Assembly (NCBI RefSeq): GCF_026712245.1
Contig: NZ_JAPPUY010000003.1
Coordinates: forward strand, 248,001 to 312,000
DNA from: Roseateles hydrophilus
GTDB lineage: Bacteria > Pseudomonadota > Gammaproteobacteria > Burkholderiales > Burkholderiaceae_C
DNA: 64,000 bases
Reading direction: 5' to 3'
Shown piece after piece: positions 25,446 through 33,818 of this stretch. The notes beneath the pieces are model-generated. The model made no database searches. It was not told the origin of the DNA and saw only the letters and a program-made list of their open reading frames with translations. The position numbers were made by a program, and so were the translations under genes. The first letter of the stretch is position 1. Every line of letters begins with the position of its first letter.

Positions 25446-27368
25446 TCAGCTGCTCTTGCGCACCCTCAAGTACCACTCACACAACAACCGCACCTGCTTG
25501 GCCGTGTAGCCCTTGTCCACCATGCGCTGCACGAAGTTCTCGTGCTTCTTCGCATCCTCGGCGCTGGCCTTGGCGTTGAAGCTGATGACGGGCAGCAGCT
25601 CCTCGGTGTTGGAGAACATCTTCTTCTCGATGACGGTGCGCAGCTTCTCGTAGCTGGTCCACAACGGGTTCTTGCCCGCGTTGTTGGCGCGCGCCCGCAA
25701 CACGAAGTTGACGATCTCGTTGCGGAAGTCCTTGGGGTTGGAGATACCCGCCGGCTTCTCGATCTTTTCCAGCTCAGCGTTCAGTGCCGCGCGGTCGAAG
25801 ACCTCACCGGTGTCGGTATCGCGGTACTCCTGGTCCTGGATCCAGTAGTCGGCATAGGTCACATAGCGGTCGAAGATGTTCTGGCCGTACTCGGAGTAAC
25901 TCTCCAGATAAGCGGTCTGTATCTCCTTGCCGATGAACTCGGCGTAGCGCGGCGACAGCTGCTCCTTGATGAAGCCGACGTACTTTTCTTCCAGCTCCTT
26001 GGGGAACTGCTCGCGCTCGATCTGCTGCTCCAGCACGTACATCAGGTGCACGGGGTTGGCCGCCACCTCGGCGCTGTCGAAGTTGAAGACCTTGGAGAGG
26101 ATCTTGTAGGCGAAGCGCGTGCTGATGCCGCTCATGCCTTCGTCGACACCGGCGTAGTCGCGGTACTCCTGGTAGCTCTTGGCGCGCGGGTCGGTGTCCT
26201 TCAGGTTCTCGCCGTCGTAGATCTGCATCTTGGAATACAGCGACGAGTTCTCGGGCTCCTTCAGGCGCGTCAGCACCGCGAACTGGCTCATCATCTTCAG
26301 CGTGCCCGGGGCGCATTTGGCCTCGGCCAGCGACGAGCCGCGGATGAGCTTCTCGTAGATCTTGACCTCTTCGCTGACGCGCAGGCAGTACGGCACCTTC
26401 ACGATGTAGACGCGGTCGAGGAAGGCCTCGTTGTTCTTGTTGTTGCGGAAGGTCTTCCACTCGCTCTCGTTGCTGTGCGCCAGCACGATGCCGTCGAAGG
26501 GAATCGCGCCGAAGCCTTCGGTGCCCTTGTAGTTGCCCTCTTGAGTTGCGGTCAGCAGCGGGTGCAGCACCTTGATCGGCGCCTTGAACATCTCCACGAA
26601 CTCCAGCAGGCCCTGGTTGGCCAGGCACAGACCGCCGGAGTAGCTGTAGGCGTCAGGGTCGTCCTGCGCGTACGTCTCGAGTTTGCGGATGTCGACCTTG
26701 CCCACCAGGCTGGAGATGTCCTGGTTGTTCTCGTCGCCCGGCTCGGTCTTGGCCACGCCCAGTTGCTTGAGCACGCTGGGGTAGCGCTTGACGACCTTGA
26801 ACTTGCGGATGTCGCCGCCGAACTCGTCGAGCCGCTTCACGGCCCAGGGCGACAGGATGCGGTTGAGGTAGCGGCGCGGGATGCCGTAGTCGCGCTCCAG
26901 CAGCGGGCCGTCTTCCGTGGGGTCGAACAGGCCCAGCGGCGACTCGTTCACCGGCGATCCGGCGATGGCGTAGAAGGGCACGTGTTCCATCAACTGCTTC
27001 AGCCGCTCTGCGATGGAACTCTTGCCGCCACCCACCGGACCCAGCAGGTAGAGGATCTGTTTCTTCTCCTCCAGCCCCTGCGCGGCGTGCCGGAAATAGG
27101 ACACCACCTGCTCGATCGCTTCCTCGAGCCCGTAGAACTCGGCGAAGGCCGGATAGATCTTGATCGTCTTGTTGGCGAACAGGCGCGACAGGCGCGGGTC
27201 GTTGCGCGTGTCCAGCATCTGCGGCTCGCCGATGGCCTGCAGCATGCGCTCGGCGGCCGTGGCGTAGGCCAGGGGGTTGCGTTTGCACTCGGCGAGGTAC
27301 TCCTCCAGCGAGAGCTCTTCGACCTTGGTGCGCTCGTAGCGCGCCGCGAAATGGCTGATGACGTCCAT
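25446..27368 (-). CDS. prkA: PrkA-type serine protein kinase/AAA+ protein (YeaG)
   Basis: The 640-residue protein starts at MDVISHFAARYERT with AGGAGG directly upstream. The N-terminal AAA+ module has Walker A GPVGGGKSS (110-117) and a downstream arginine-rich segment, and the C-terminal PrkA domain holds the kinase-like region (about 380-630). The length equals that of E. coli YeaG. It is the first gene of the prkA-yeaH-spoVR operon, a conserved nutrient-stress module. An in-frame start 90 bp upstream is rejected for lack of a ribosome site. Confidence 0.95.
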   Translation of the reverse strand: MDVISHFAARYERTKVEELSLEEYLAECKRNPLAYATAAERMLQAIGEPQMLDTRNDPRLSRLFANKTIKIYPAFAEFYGLEEAIEQVVSYFRHAAQGLEEKKQILYLLGPVGGGKSSIAERLKQLMEHVPFYAIAGSPVNESPLGLFDPTEDGPLLERDYGIPRRYLNRILSPWAVKRLDEFGGDIRKFKVVKRYPSVLKQLGVAKTEPGDENNQDISSLVGKVDIRKLETYAQDDPDAYSYSGGLCLANQGLLEFVEMFKAPIKVLHPLLTATQEGNYKGTEGFGAIPFDGIVLAHSNESEWKTFRNNKNNEAFLDRVYIVKVPYCLRVSEEVKIYEKLIRGSSLAEAKCAPGTLKMMSQFAVLTRLKEPENSSLYSKMQIYDGENLKDTDPRAKSYQEYRDYAGVDEGMSGISTRFAYKILSKVFNFDSAEVAANPVHLMYVLEQQIEREQFPKELEEKYVGFIKEQLSPRYAEFIGKEIQTAYLESYSEYGQNIFDRYVTYADYWIQDQEYRDTDTGEVFDRAALNAELEKIEKPAGISNPKDFRNEIVNFVLRARANNAGKNPLWTSYEKLRTVIEKKMFSNTEELLPVISFNAKASAEDAKKHENFVQRMVDKGYTAKQVRLLCEWYLRVRKSS

Positions 27369-27828
27369 GTTCGACCTCCTGCGGTTTGAACTCCACAGGG
27401 CCACAGGCACGATGCGTGCCCGAGGGGCTGGGGGGTTCTGATCGCGCCTCAACTGCAAGGCGTCATCAGAACTCTCCGCGTGTCTGAGTGGCAGCTTGAC
27501 GCTGCCGGCAACTGGCTGATCTCAACAATAAGCCGCGATATGCCCACCAACAAACCACGTCGGTGATTGGTTGACATGGCGAGTCCAGCATACGCCCGCC
27601 GCACAGGCAAGACCTGGCACCTGATGGACAAACCACACAGACATGGGGGCATTGCCGACCGGGGCTTGCAAGGGCCCAGCACCCGCTAGCCGCGTGGCTG
27701 CCGTGCTGCGTGCGCGCGACGCGGCTGTCCCTGATCACGAGGACGTCGCGGGCGTCGCCCCCGGGAACCCGGGGGGCCGCCGACCTGCCCACCTTGTACA
27801 ACCGCGGGCTTTCCATTCGTTGAGACAA
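27369..27828. other. 460-bp divergent intergenic region upstream of prkA
   Basis: I see no credible gene here. Open frames on both strands lack ribosome sites and family features. The region contains the leader hairpin listed separately and presumably the promoters of prkA (minus) and of the PEP-CTERM gene (plus). I could not identify a convincing sigma-70 or sigma-54 promoter by eye. Confidence 0.6.
27435..27472 (-). promoter_or_regulatory. imperfect hairpin in the prkA 5' region
   Basis: GTTCTGATCGCGCC (27435-27448) pairs with GGCGTCATCAGAAC (27459-27472). This gives 14-nt arms with two mismatches and a 10-nt loop, about 67 bp before the prkA ATG. It may be a dimeric operator or a leader RNA structure. 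Confidence 0.45.
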
Positions 27829-28803
27829 ATGATGATGCTTGTGAAGCCCATGCGTTGGATGTGTTCAGCCGCTCTGCTGGGCCTGGCGGTGTCGGCTCAG
27901 GCGGACGTCACGTTCGCCTACGGCGTGACGGCCGAAGACCAGCTGAACCGGGTGGGGGTGTACCTGTACCCACCGGTGCAGACCGAGGGCGTGCTCAGCA
28001 CCGGTGGCCCGCTGGTGGCCCAGGCCGGGCAGGTGTCGGCGCAGGTCAACGCCTGGGCCGACGTGCGCACCGGCATGTTCAAGGCCATGACACGCGTGGA
28101 CATCAACCCCGTCGGGCAGAAGCCGACGGACATCGCCGAGGCCTATGCACGGCTGGATGTGACGGACACGCTCGTCTTCAAGGGGCCGGGCGCCACGGCG
28201 ACGGCCGAGTTCCGCCTGAGCTATGACACGCACTTCAGCGGCCTGGGCTTCGAGGCCTTTGCGCGCGAGGGGGCGCTGTCCCACTTCCAGCAGCTGGACT
28301 CGTTCCGGACCTTGACGCTGTCCTACGACATCGAGAACCCCGACTACGACCCCGGTGCCGTGTGCACGGACTTCGGCAGCGACGGTGTCTACTGCCCGCC
28401 CGAGGCGCAGCGCTACCTCACCATCGAGAAGTCAGCCGGCAAATCCTTGTTCCGGGAGGTGGCGCTGGGTGGCCCGACGGGCATCTACACCAACGGGGAT
28501 GCCGACAACGGCCACTACAGCGGCACCGAGGTGCTGACGCTGGAAGTGCCGACGGGCGTGGAAGTGCGCCTTTCCTACACGGCCTACAGCGGTGCGCGCT
28601 GCTTCCACCTGGCCTCGTGCGCGCTGGTGAACGATGCGACGCATTCGGACTACCTGGCGCTGCTGGCTCCACAGGGTTTCAGCTCGGCCAGCGGCTATGC
28701 CTACCTGGGCGTGGCGGCAGCGGTGCCCGAGCCGGCGACGGTGTGGATGGGGCTGGCCGGCCTCGGGCTGGTGGCCGGCGTGCTGCGCCGCCAACGCCGC
28801 TGA
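27829..28803 (+). CDS. PEP-CTERM sorting-domain protein
   Basis: The protein has about 324 residues, with an N-terminal signal peptide (RWMCSAALLGLAVSAQA) and a C-terminal tag VPEPATVW plus helix plus RRQRR. The body (DVTFAYGV..., LSYDIENPDYDPG...) has several Cys pairs and no known domain. Three consecutive ATGs at 27829-27837, and another at 27850, make the exact start uncertain. It is an exported, exosortase-processed surface protein by family rule. Confidence 0.82.
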   Translation: MMMLVKPMRWMCSAALLGLAVSAQADVTFAYGVTAEDQLNRVGVYLYPPVQTEGVLSTGGPLVAQAGQVSAQVNAWADVRTGMFKAMTRVDINPVGQKPTDIAEAYARLDVTDTLVFKGPGATATAEFRLSYDTHFSGLGFEAFAREGALSHFQQLDSFRTLTLSYDIENPDYDPGAVCTDFGSDGVYCPPEAQRYLTIEKSAGKSLFREVALGGPTGIYTNGDADNGHYSGTEVLTLEVPTGVEVRLSYTAYSGARCFHLASCALVNDATHSDYLALLAPQGFSSASGYAYLGVAAAVPEPATVWMGLAGLGLVAGVLRRQRR

Positions 28804-28834
28804 GCGGCAGCGCTGGCGTGAGTGGTGCGGGGCC

Positions 28835-29740
28835 TCAGCCGCCCCGCAGGCGCTGCAGGATGCCGTCCAGCGCGTCCAGCGAGTCGAACTGGATGGCCAG
28901 CTCGCCGCTCTGGCCGCCCTTCTTGGTGCGCTTCTTCACGCGCACTTCCACCGTGGTGCCCAGCGCGTCGGCCAGTTCTTCCTCCAGGCGCAGCACGTCG
29001 CGGCTCTTGTCGCCCTTCACGCGCAGCAGCGGCGCCTGACGGGCGGCGCCCTGGGTCTTGGCGACCAGCTTCTCGGCCTCGCGCACGCTGAGCTTCTTGG
29101 CCGCGATCTCGCTGGCGGTGGTGATCTGCGTGGCGCCTTCCAGCGGCAGCAGCGCGCGGGCGTGGCCCATGTCCAGATCGCCGGCCATCAGCATGTTCTG
29201 CACCGGCGCGGCCAGGTTCAGCAGGCGCAGCAGGTTGCTGGCGGCGCTGCGCGAGCGGCCCACGGCCTGCGCGGCCTGCTCGTGCGTCAGGCCGAACTCG
29301 TCGGTCAGGCGCTTCAGGCCTTGCGCTTCTTCCAGCGGGTTGAGGTCCTCTCGCTGGATGTTTTCGATCAGCGCCATCGCGGCGGCCGATTCGTCGGGCA
29401 CCGCCTTCACCAGCACCGGCACCTCGCGCAGGCCGGCCAGCTTGGCGGCGCGGAAGCGGCGTTCGCCGGCGATGATTTCGTAGCTGACGCCGCCGTTGGG
29501 CGTGATCGGGCGCACGAGGATGGGCTGCATGATGCCCTGGCCCTTGATGCTCTCGGCCAGCTCGTACAGCGAGCCCTCGTCCATGCGCGTGCGCGGCTGG
29601 TACTTGCCGGCCTGCAGCTGTTCGAGCTTCAGCGTGCTGGGCGTGCCATCGCGTTCTGCGGGCGCGGGGGTGTCGCTGACCTTGGGGCCCAGCAGGGCTT
29701 CCAGGCCGAGGCCGAGGCCTTTGGGTTTCTTCGTTGCCAT
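28835..29740 (-). CDS. parB: chromosome-partitioning protein ParB
   Basis: The 301-residue DNA-binding CTPase loads on parS and organises the origin region. It starts MATKKPKGLGLGLEALLG. The CTP/ParB-Srx domain has GERRFRAAKLAGL (about 130), the HTH is LTHEQAAQAVGRSRSAASNLLRLL (about 170-195), and a C-terminal dimerisation segment follows. Normally it sits directly after parA, but here parA lies more than 7 kb away on the same strand, with unrelated genes between them. Three parS sites lie at 37.9-39.1 kb. Confidence 0.95.
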   Translation of the reverse strand: MATKKPKGLGLGLEALLGPKVSDTPAPAERDGTPSTLKLEQLQAGKYQPRTRMDEGSLYELAESIKGQGIMQPILVRPITPNGGVSYEIIAGERRFRAAKLAGLREVPVLVKAVPDESAAAMALIENIQREDLNPLEEAQGLKRLTDEFGLTHEQAAQAVGRSRSAASNLLRLLNLAAPVQNMLMAGDLDMGHARALLPLEGATQITTASEIAAKKLSVREAEKLVAKTQGAARQAPLLRVKGDKSRDVLRLEEELADALGTTVEVRVKKRTKKGGQSGELAIQFDSLDALDGILQRLRGG

Positions 29741-29756
29741 GGGCGCGGATTGTCCT

Positions 29757-30296
29757 TCACGGCTTCGCGAGGCTGCGCAGCAGCTCGCGGCCCTCGGGCC
29801 AGTCGCCCAGGCCCGAGTCGGCGTTCAGGTGGCCGCGCGGCCCGGCGATGACGACGCTGCTGCCCCAGTCCGCTGCCATCGCCGTGCTGCGCTCGGCGGC
29901 GCCGAAGGGGTCGTCACTGCTGATGACCGCGATGCTGGGGAAGGGCAGGCGGCCGCGGCGGATGGGGCGCCAGTTGTGCAGCTGCGGCGGCATGTCCTCG
30001 CGCTCGGTGTCGGGCGGGGCGACGAGCAGTGCGCCGGCCACGCGGGCCGTGTGCTGCGAGTGCTCCGCCCAGCTCGCCACCAGCTGGCAGCCCAGCGAAT
30101 GCGCCACCAGCAGCGCCGGGGCGTCGTCCTGCAGCAGCACCTCGTCCAGCCGCGCCATCCAGTCGCCACGGCGTGGCCAGTCCCAGTCGTGCTGGTCCAC
30201 GCGCTGGTCGCCGTGCAGGCGCTCCCAGCGGCTCTGCCAGTGGTCGGGGCCGGAGTTCTGCCAGCCGGGAAGGAGCAGGACGCGGGTGGGATTCAT
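29757..30296 (-). CDS. RBBP9/YdeN-family serine hydrolase
   Basis: The 179-residue alpha/beta hydrolase begins with RVLLLPGWQNSGPDHWQ, the family opening. The nucleophile is S67 in VAHSLGC, the acid is in VISSDDPF and the His is in PRGHLNADSGLG. It lies 16 bp upstream of parB on the same strand, so it probably shares the parB transcript. The substrate is unknown. Confidence 0.9.
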   Translation of the reverse strand: MNPTRVLLLPGWQNSGPDHWQSRWERLHGDQRVDQHDWDWPRRGDWMARLDEVLLQDDAPALLVAHSLGCQLVASWAEHSQHTARVAGALLVAPPDTEREDMPPQLHNWRPIRRGRLPFPSIAVISSDDPFGAAERSTAMAADWGSSVVIAGPRGHLNADSGLGDWPEGRELLRSLAKP

Positions 30297-30345
30297 GGTT
30301 TGCCCTTAAGCTGCACGGTTCGCGATTTTCAGTGGAGCAGCGGTC

Positions 30346-31293
30346 ATGACGTTCAAGGTGTTTGTGGATGGGCAAGAGGGCACGACGGGTCTGCGGATTC
30401 ATGAATACCTCGCGGCCCGCACCGACATCGAGGTGCTCAGGATCGATGCCGACAAGCGCAAGGACCCCGCCGAGCGCGCCCGCCTGCTGAACGCCGCCGA
30501 CGTGGCCTTCCTGTGCCTGCCCGACGCGGCCTCGCGCGAGGCCGCGGCCATGATCACCAACCCCAACACCTGCCTGATCGACGCCAGCACGGCGCACCGC
30601 ACCGTGCCCGGCTGGAGCTTCGGCCTGCCCGAGCTGGCCCGTGGCCAGCGCGACGCCATCCGCGCGTCCAAGCGCATCGCCAACCCGGGCTGCCACGCCA
30701 GCGCCTTCATCCTGGCCGTGCGCCCGCTGGTGGATGCCGGCCTGCTGCCGCGCGATGCGGCGGTCAGCGCGACGTCCATCACCGGCTACTCGGGTGGCGG
30801 CAAGAGCATGATTGCCGAGTACGAGCAGCAGCCGCTGCCCGTGCACCTGCAGGCGCCGCGCCCCTATGGCCTGACCCTCAAGCACAAGCACTTGCCGGAG
30901 ATGATGGCCCACACCGGCCTGGCCACGCCGCCGGTGTTCATGCCCATCGTCAGCAGCTTCTACAAGGGCCTGGCCGTCAGCGTGCCGCTGCAGCTGAGCC
31001 AGCTCAAGGCCGGCACCACGCCCGAGCACCTCCACGCCGCGCTGGCCGCTCACTACGCGGGCGAGCGCTTCATCAACGTGATGCCGCTGCGCGACGCGGC
31101 GACGCTGGAAGGCGGCTTCTTCGACGTGCAGGCCTGCAACGACACCAACCGTGTGGACATCTTCGTGTTCGCCAGCGACACGCAGGCGCTGGTCATCGCG
31201 CGGCTGGACAACCTGGGCAAGGGCGCCAGCGGCGCGGCCGTGCAGAGCATGAACGTGCACCTGGGTGTCGAGGAAAGCCTCGGCCTCGTTTGA
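30346..31293 (+). CDS. argC: N-acetyl-gamma-glutamyl-phosphate reductase (type 2)
   Basis: The 315-residue enzyme performs the NADPH-dependent reduction in arginine biosynthesis. The N-terminal nucleotide site is [18 protein letters not shown], the catalytic C116 lies in [11 protein letters not shown], and [14 protein letters not shown] is the type-2 ArgC signature. The shorter length separates it from the 345-residue type 1. It diverges from the small hydrolase gene and is the only arginine gene here. Confidence 0.94.
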   Translation: MTFKVFVDGQEGTTGLRIHEYLAARTDIEVLRIDADKRKDPAERARLLNAADVAFLCLPDAASREAAAMITNPNTCLIDASTAHRTVPGWSFGLPELARGQRDAIRASKRIANPGCHASAFILAVRPLVDAGLLPRDAAVSATSITGYSGGGKSMIAEYEQQPLPVHLQAPRPYGLTLKHKHLPEMMAHTGLATPPVFMPIVSSFYKGLAVSVPLQLSQLKAGTTPEHLHAALAAHYAGERFINVMPLRDAATLEGGFFDVQACNDTNRVDIFVFASDTQALVIARLDNLGKGASGAAVQSMNVHLGVEESLGLV

Positions 31294-31388
31294 GAGGGTC
31301 TCATCCTCTGACCCCCAAACGGTGACGTTACGCCGCTGCGCGGCGTCGCCATACTCCGGGCCCTTGATGGCCGACAGGAGAACTGCCC

Positions 31389-33818
31389 GTGGCAACAGCA
31401 GGCAGACCGGGGAAGGGCGCCGCGCGCGCGCATGAGCAGCTGCTGGCAGGCGTGCACATCGCCCATGATGGCGATGCGCTGGGACAGACGCTGGCCGCCG
31501 TGGACGAGCGCTCGCGCCAAAGCATGGCGCAGCAGGCGCTGCGCTGGACCTACCTGCTGCGCTCGCGCCAGCGTTGGGTGCGCGAGGCCAAGGTGCGCGA
31601 GCAGCACCAGGCCGACGCGGCCGCCACGCTGCGGGCTTTGGGCCTGGGTGCGGCTCAGCTGCAGGCGCTGGGCCAGGCATCCACGCTGGTGGTGCGCGTG
31701 CCGTATCAGCACGAGGCGCTGTGCTGGGAGGGGCGCGTGTTCCCGTGGGAGTACGTGCTGGCTGCCGCCACGCGCGAGCAGCGCCGCGCGGCCCCGGGTG
31801 GCCCGCGGCCGCTGACCGTCATCCGCGAGCTGCAGGTGCAGCATGAGGTGGCTGGCGCGTGGCAGCCCGTGCCGCGCCAGGCGGTGGTGCTGCCGGCCTG
31901 GCGGGAGCTGCGCGTGCTCTTCGTCAACGTGCTGCCCAGCGAGCTGGCCGAGCGTTGGACGGTGGAGGCCGAGCTGAAGAACCTGGCCGCTGCGCTGCCG
32001 CGCGAGGTGCCGGCGCCGCGCGTGCTGAACCATCCCAGTCTGGAGGAACTGGTGACCGAACTGGCGGCCCGCCCGCCCCACCTGCTGCACGTGGCCGGCA
32101 TGGACAGCCACCAGGCGCTGCGCGAGCTGGGCGCGTTGGCCGCGAGGACGGCGCTGGTGGAGGTGGCCAGCGCCGATGCGCTGGACGCGCCGCTGCAGCG
32201 CCTTCCGCTGGACGAAGTGCTGGCCGACGCACGCCGCCTGCAGGACGGCCTGTTGCTGCGCGGCACCGACGGCGCCCCGCGCCTGGTGCCGGCCCAGGCA
32301 CTGGCGCAGGCCATCGCGGCGGCGGTGGGCACGCAGCCGCCCTATCTGACGACGCTGAACGTCTGGAACAGCGCCGCGCGGCTGGCGCCCATGCTGATCG
32401 CCGAGGGCGCGTCGCGGGCGGCGCTGGGTTTCCAGGATGCCTTCGACGACTCGCTGGCCGAGTACGCGCTGACGCTGCTGCTGCGGCAGCTGTTCGATGG
32501 TGGCTTCGACCTGCCGGACGCCTTCTCCCGCATGTGGGCCGAGGTGAGGGCGCTGCCCGAGTCGGTGGACGCCACCGGCGTGACACTGTGGCTGGACGGC
32601 CCGGTCTTCGTCGACCCGGCCACCCGAGCGGCGCACGCGGCCCAGGGGCGGCGGCTGGCCGTGCGTGCCGAGGCCGCCACGCGCCCGGCCTCGGCCGAGG
32701 TGCGCTGCGAGATCGAGCCCTTCCGCGAGCTGAACTACGCCGTGCTGCACAACGCCCAGCCGCTGTTCCGGCGCTTCGTGCTGAGCTGCGAGCGCTTCCA
32801 GGATGCTGCGCCGCTGGATGTGGAGGTGGCCGTGCACCTGGGCGCCGAGGTGGCGCGCTACCAGCGCCGCGTCAAGCTGCGCCAGGTGCGCGAGAAGCTG
32901 ACCGACAAGATCCATGTGCCGCTGACGGCCGAGGTGGCGCGCAGCGTGCACGAGGCCATCAACACCAGCCTGCATGTCTGCGTGCGCCAGGGCGGTGAGG
33001 TGCTGTACCACGACAGTCACCGCCTGCGCCTGCTGCCCGTGGACCAGTGGCGCGACAACCGCCGGGACGGCCGCTGGCTGCCGTCTTTCGTGCTGCCGCG
33101 CGACCCGGCTGTGGTGCGCGCCGTGGCGCAGGCGCAGCGCTACAACCGCGTGCTGCGCGACGACCCGTCAGCCGGCTTCGAGGGCTACCAGGCCGTGCCG
33201 GCCGATGCCATCGACGAGGACGCGCTGCGCGCCGTCGACCGCCAGGTGGAGGCCATCTGGGCCACGCTGCTGCACGACTGGCAACTCGGCTACATCAACC
33301 CGCCGCCCAGCTACAGCGGCGACCTGGACTCGCAGCGCCTGCGCGTGCCGTCCACCGTCCAGGCCGACCGCGCCGGCACCTGCATCGACCTGGCGCTGCT
33401 GTTCGCGGCCTGCCTGGAGCTGGTGGACATCTACCCGGTCGTCTTCCTGCTCGACGGCCACGCGCTGCCTGGGTGGTGGCGGCACAGCAGCTTCCAGCAG
33501 GAGTACCAGCAGATGGGCGCGGCCAGCTACAGCGAGGTGGTGCAGGCCGATGCCGGCGGCAGCTCGGCGGCCAATGCGCAGACCGTCGGCTGGCATGCCG
33601 GCAAGGCCAGCTGGGCCGAGGTGAGGCGCTGGATACGCGAGCGCAAGCTGGTGCCCATCGAGACCGTGCGGCTGACCGAGCACTGCGGCTTCATCGAGGC
33701 CATCGAGTCTGGCGTGCAGGCGCTGGCCGAGCGGGCCGACTACGACTCCATGCTGGACATCGTCACCGCGCGGCGGGCCCAGGTCACGCCGCTGCCACTG
33801 CTCAAGGAGCTGCCATGA
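31389..33818 (+). CDS. CHAT-fold protein fused to a transglutaminase-like cysteine-peptidase domain
   Basis: The 809-residue protein starts at GTG with AGGAG 8 bases upstream and has no signal peptide. Residues about 100-400 have a CHAT (caspase-like) layout: WEGRVFPWEYV, RVLFVNVLPSELAERWTVEAE, HLLHVAGMD, LTTLNVWNSAA, then GASRAALGFQDAF. The expected catalytic His (HxxGHG) reads M238 and the expected Cys reads W326, so the domain looks inactive. Residues about 440-550 are beta-rich. Residues about 550-775 resemble the transglutaminase-like module of DUF4011 helicase-type proteins: C665 in GTCIDLALLFAACLE, H691 in LDGHALPGWW, and a possible third residue E758. The stop overlaps the start of the hydrolase gene. 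Family assignments are from recall of motifs; the function is unknown. Confidence 0.75.
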   Translation: MATAGRPGKGAARAHEQLLAGVHIAHDGDALGQTLAAVDERSRQSMAQQALRWTYLLRSRQRWVREAKVREQHQADAAATLRALGLGAAQLQALGQASTLVVRVPYQHEALCWEGRVFPWEYVLAAATREQRRAAPGGPRPLTVIRELQVQHEVAGAWQPVPRQAVVLPAWRELRVLFVNVLPSELAERWTVEAELKNLAAALPREVPAPRVLNHPSLEELVTELAARPPHLLHVAGMDSHQALRELGALAARTALVEVASADALDAPLQRLPLDEVLADARRLQDGLLLRGTDGAPRLVPAQALAQAIAAAVGTQPPYLTTLNVWNSAARLAPMLIAEGASRAALGFQDAFDDSLAEYALTLLLRQLFDGGFDLPDAFSRMWAEVRALPESVDATGVTLWLDGPVFVDPATRAAHAAQGRRLAVRAEAATRPASAEVRCEIEPFRELNYAVLHNAQPLFRRFVLSCERFQDAAPLDVEVAVHLGAEVARYQRRVKLRQVREKLTDKIHVPLTAEVARSVHEAINTSLHVCVRQGGEVLYHDSHRLRLLPVDQWRDNRRDGRWLPSFVLPRDPAVVRAVAQAQRYNRVLRDDPSAGFEGYQAVPADAIDEDALRAVDRQVEAIWATLLHDWQLGYINPPPSYSGDLDSQRLRVPSTVQADRAGTCIDLALLFAACLELVDIYPVVFLLDGHALPGWWRHSSFQQEYQQMGAASYSEVVQADAGGSSAANAQTVGWHAGKASWAEVRRWIRERKLVPIETVRLTEHCGFIEAIESGVQALAERADYDSMLDIVTARRAQVTPLPLLKELP

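Noticed and set aside
25542-27389. A 615-codon open frame antisense to prkA.
   Set aside because: It is a mirror of the conserved prkA gene in G/C-rich DNA. The product is leucine/valine/alanine-biased with no recognisable motif.
27500-27570. A GG-N10-GC pair upstream of prkA as a sigma-54 promoter.
   Set aside because: Only the two dinucleotides match. The rest differs from TGGCAC-N5-TTGC, so it is within chance for this base composition.
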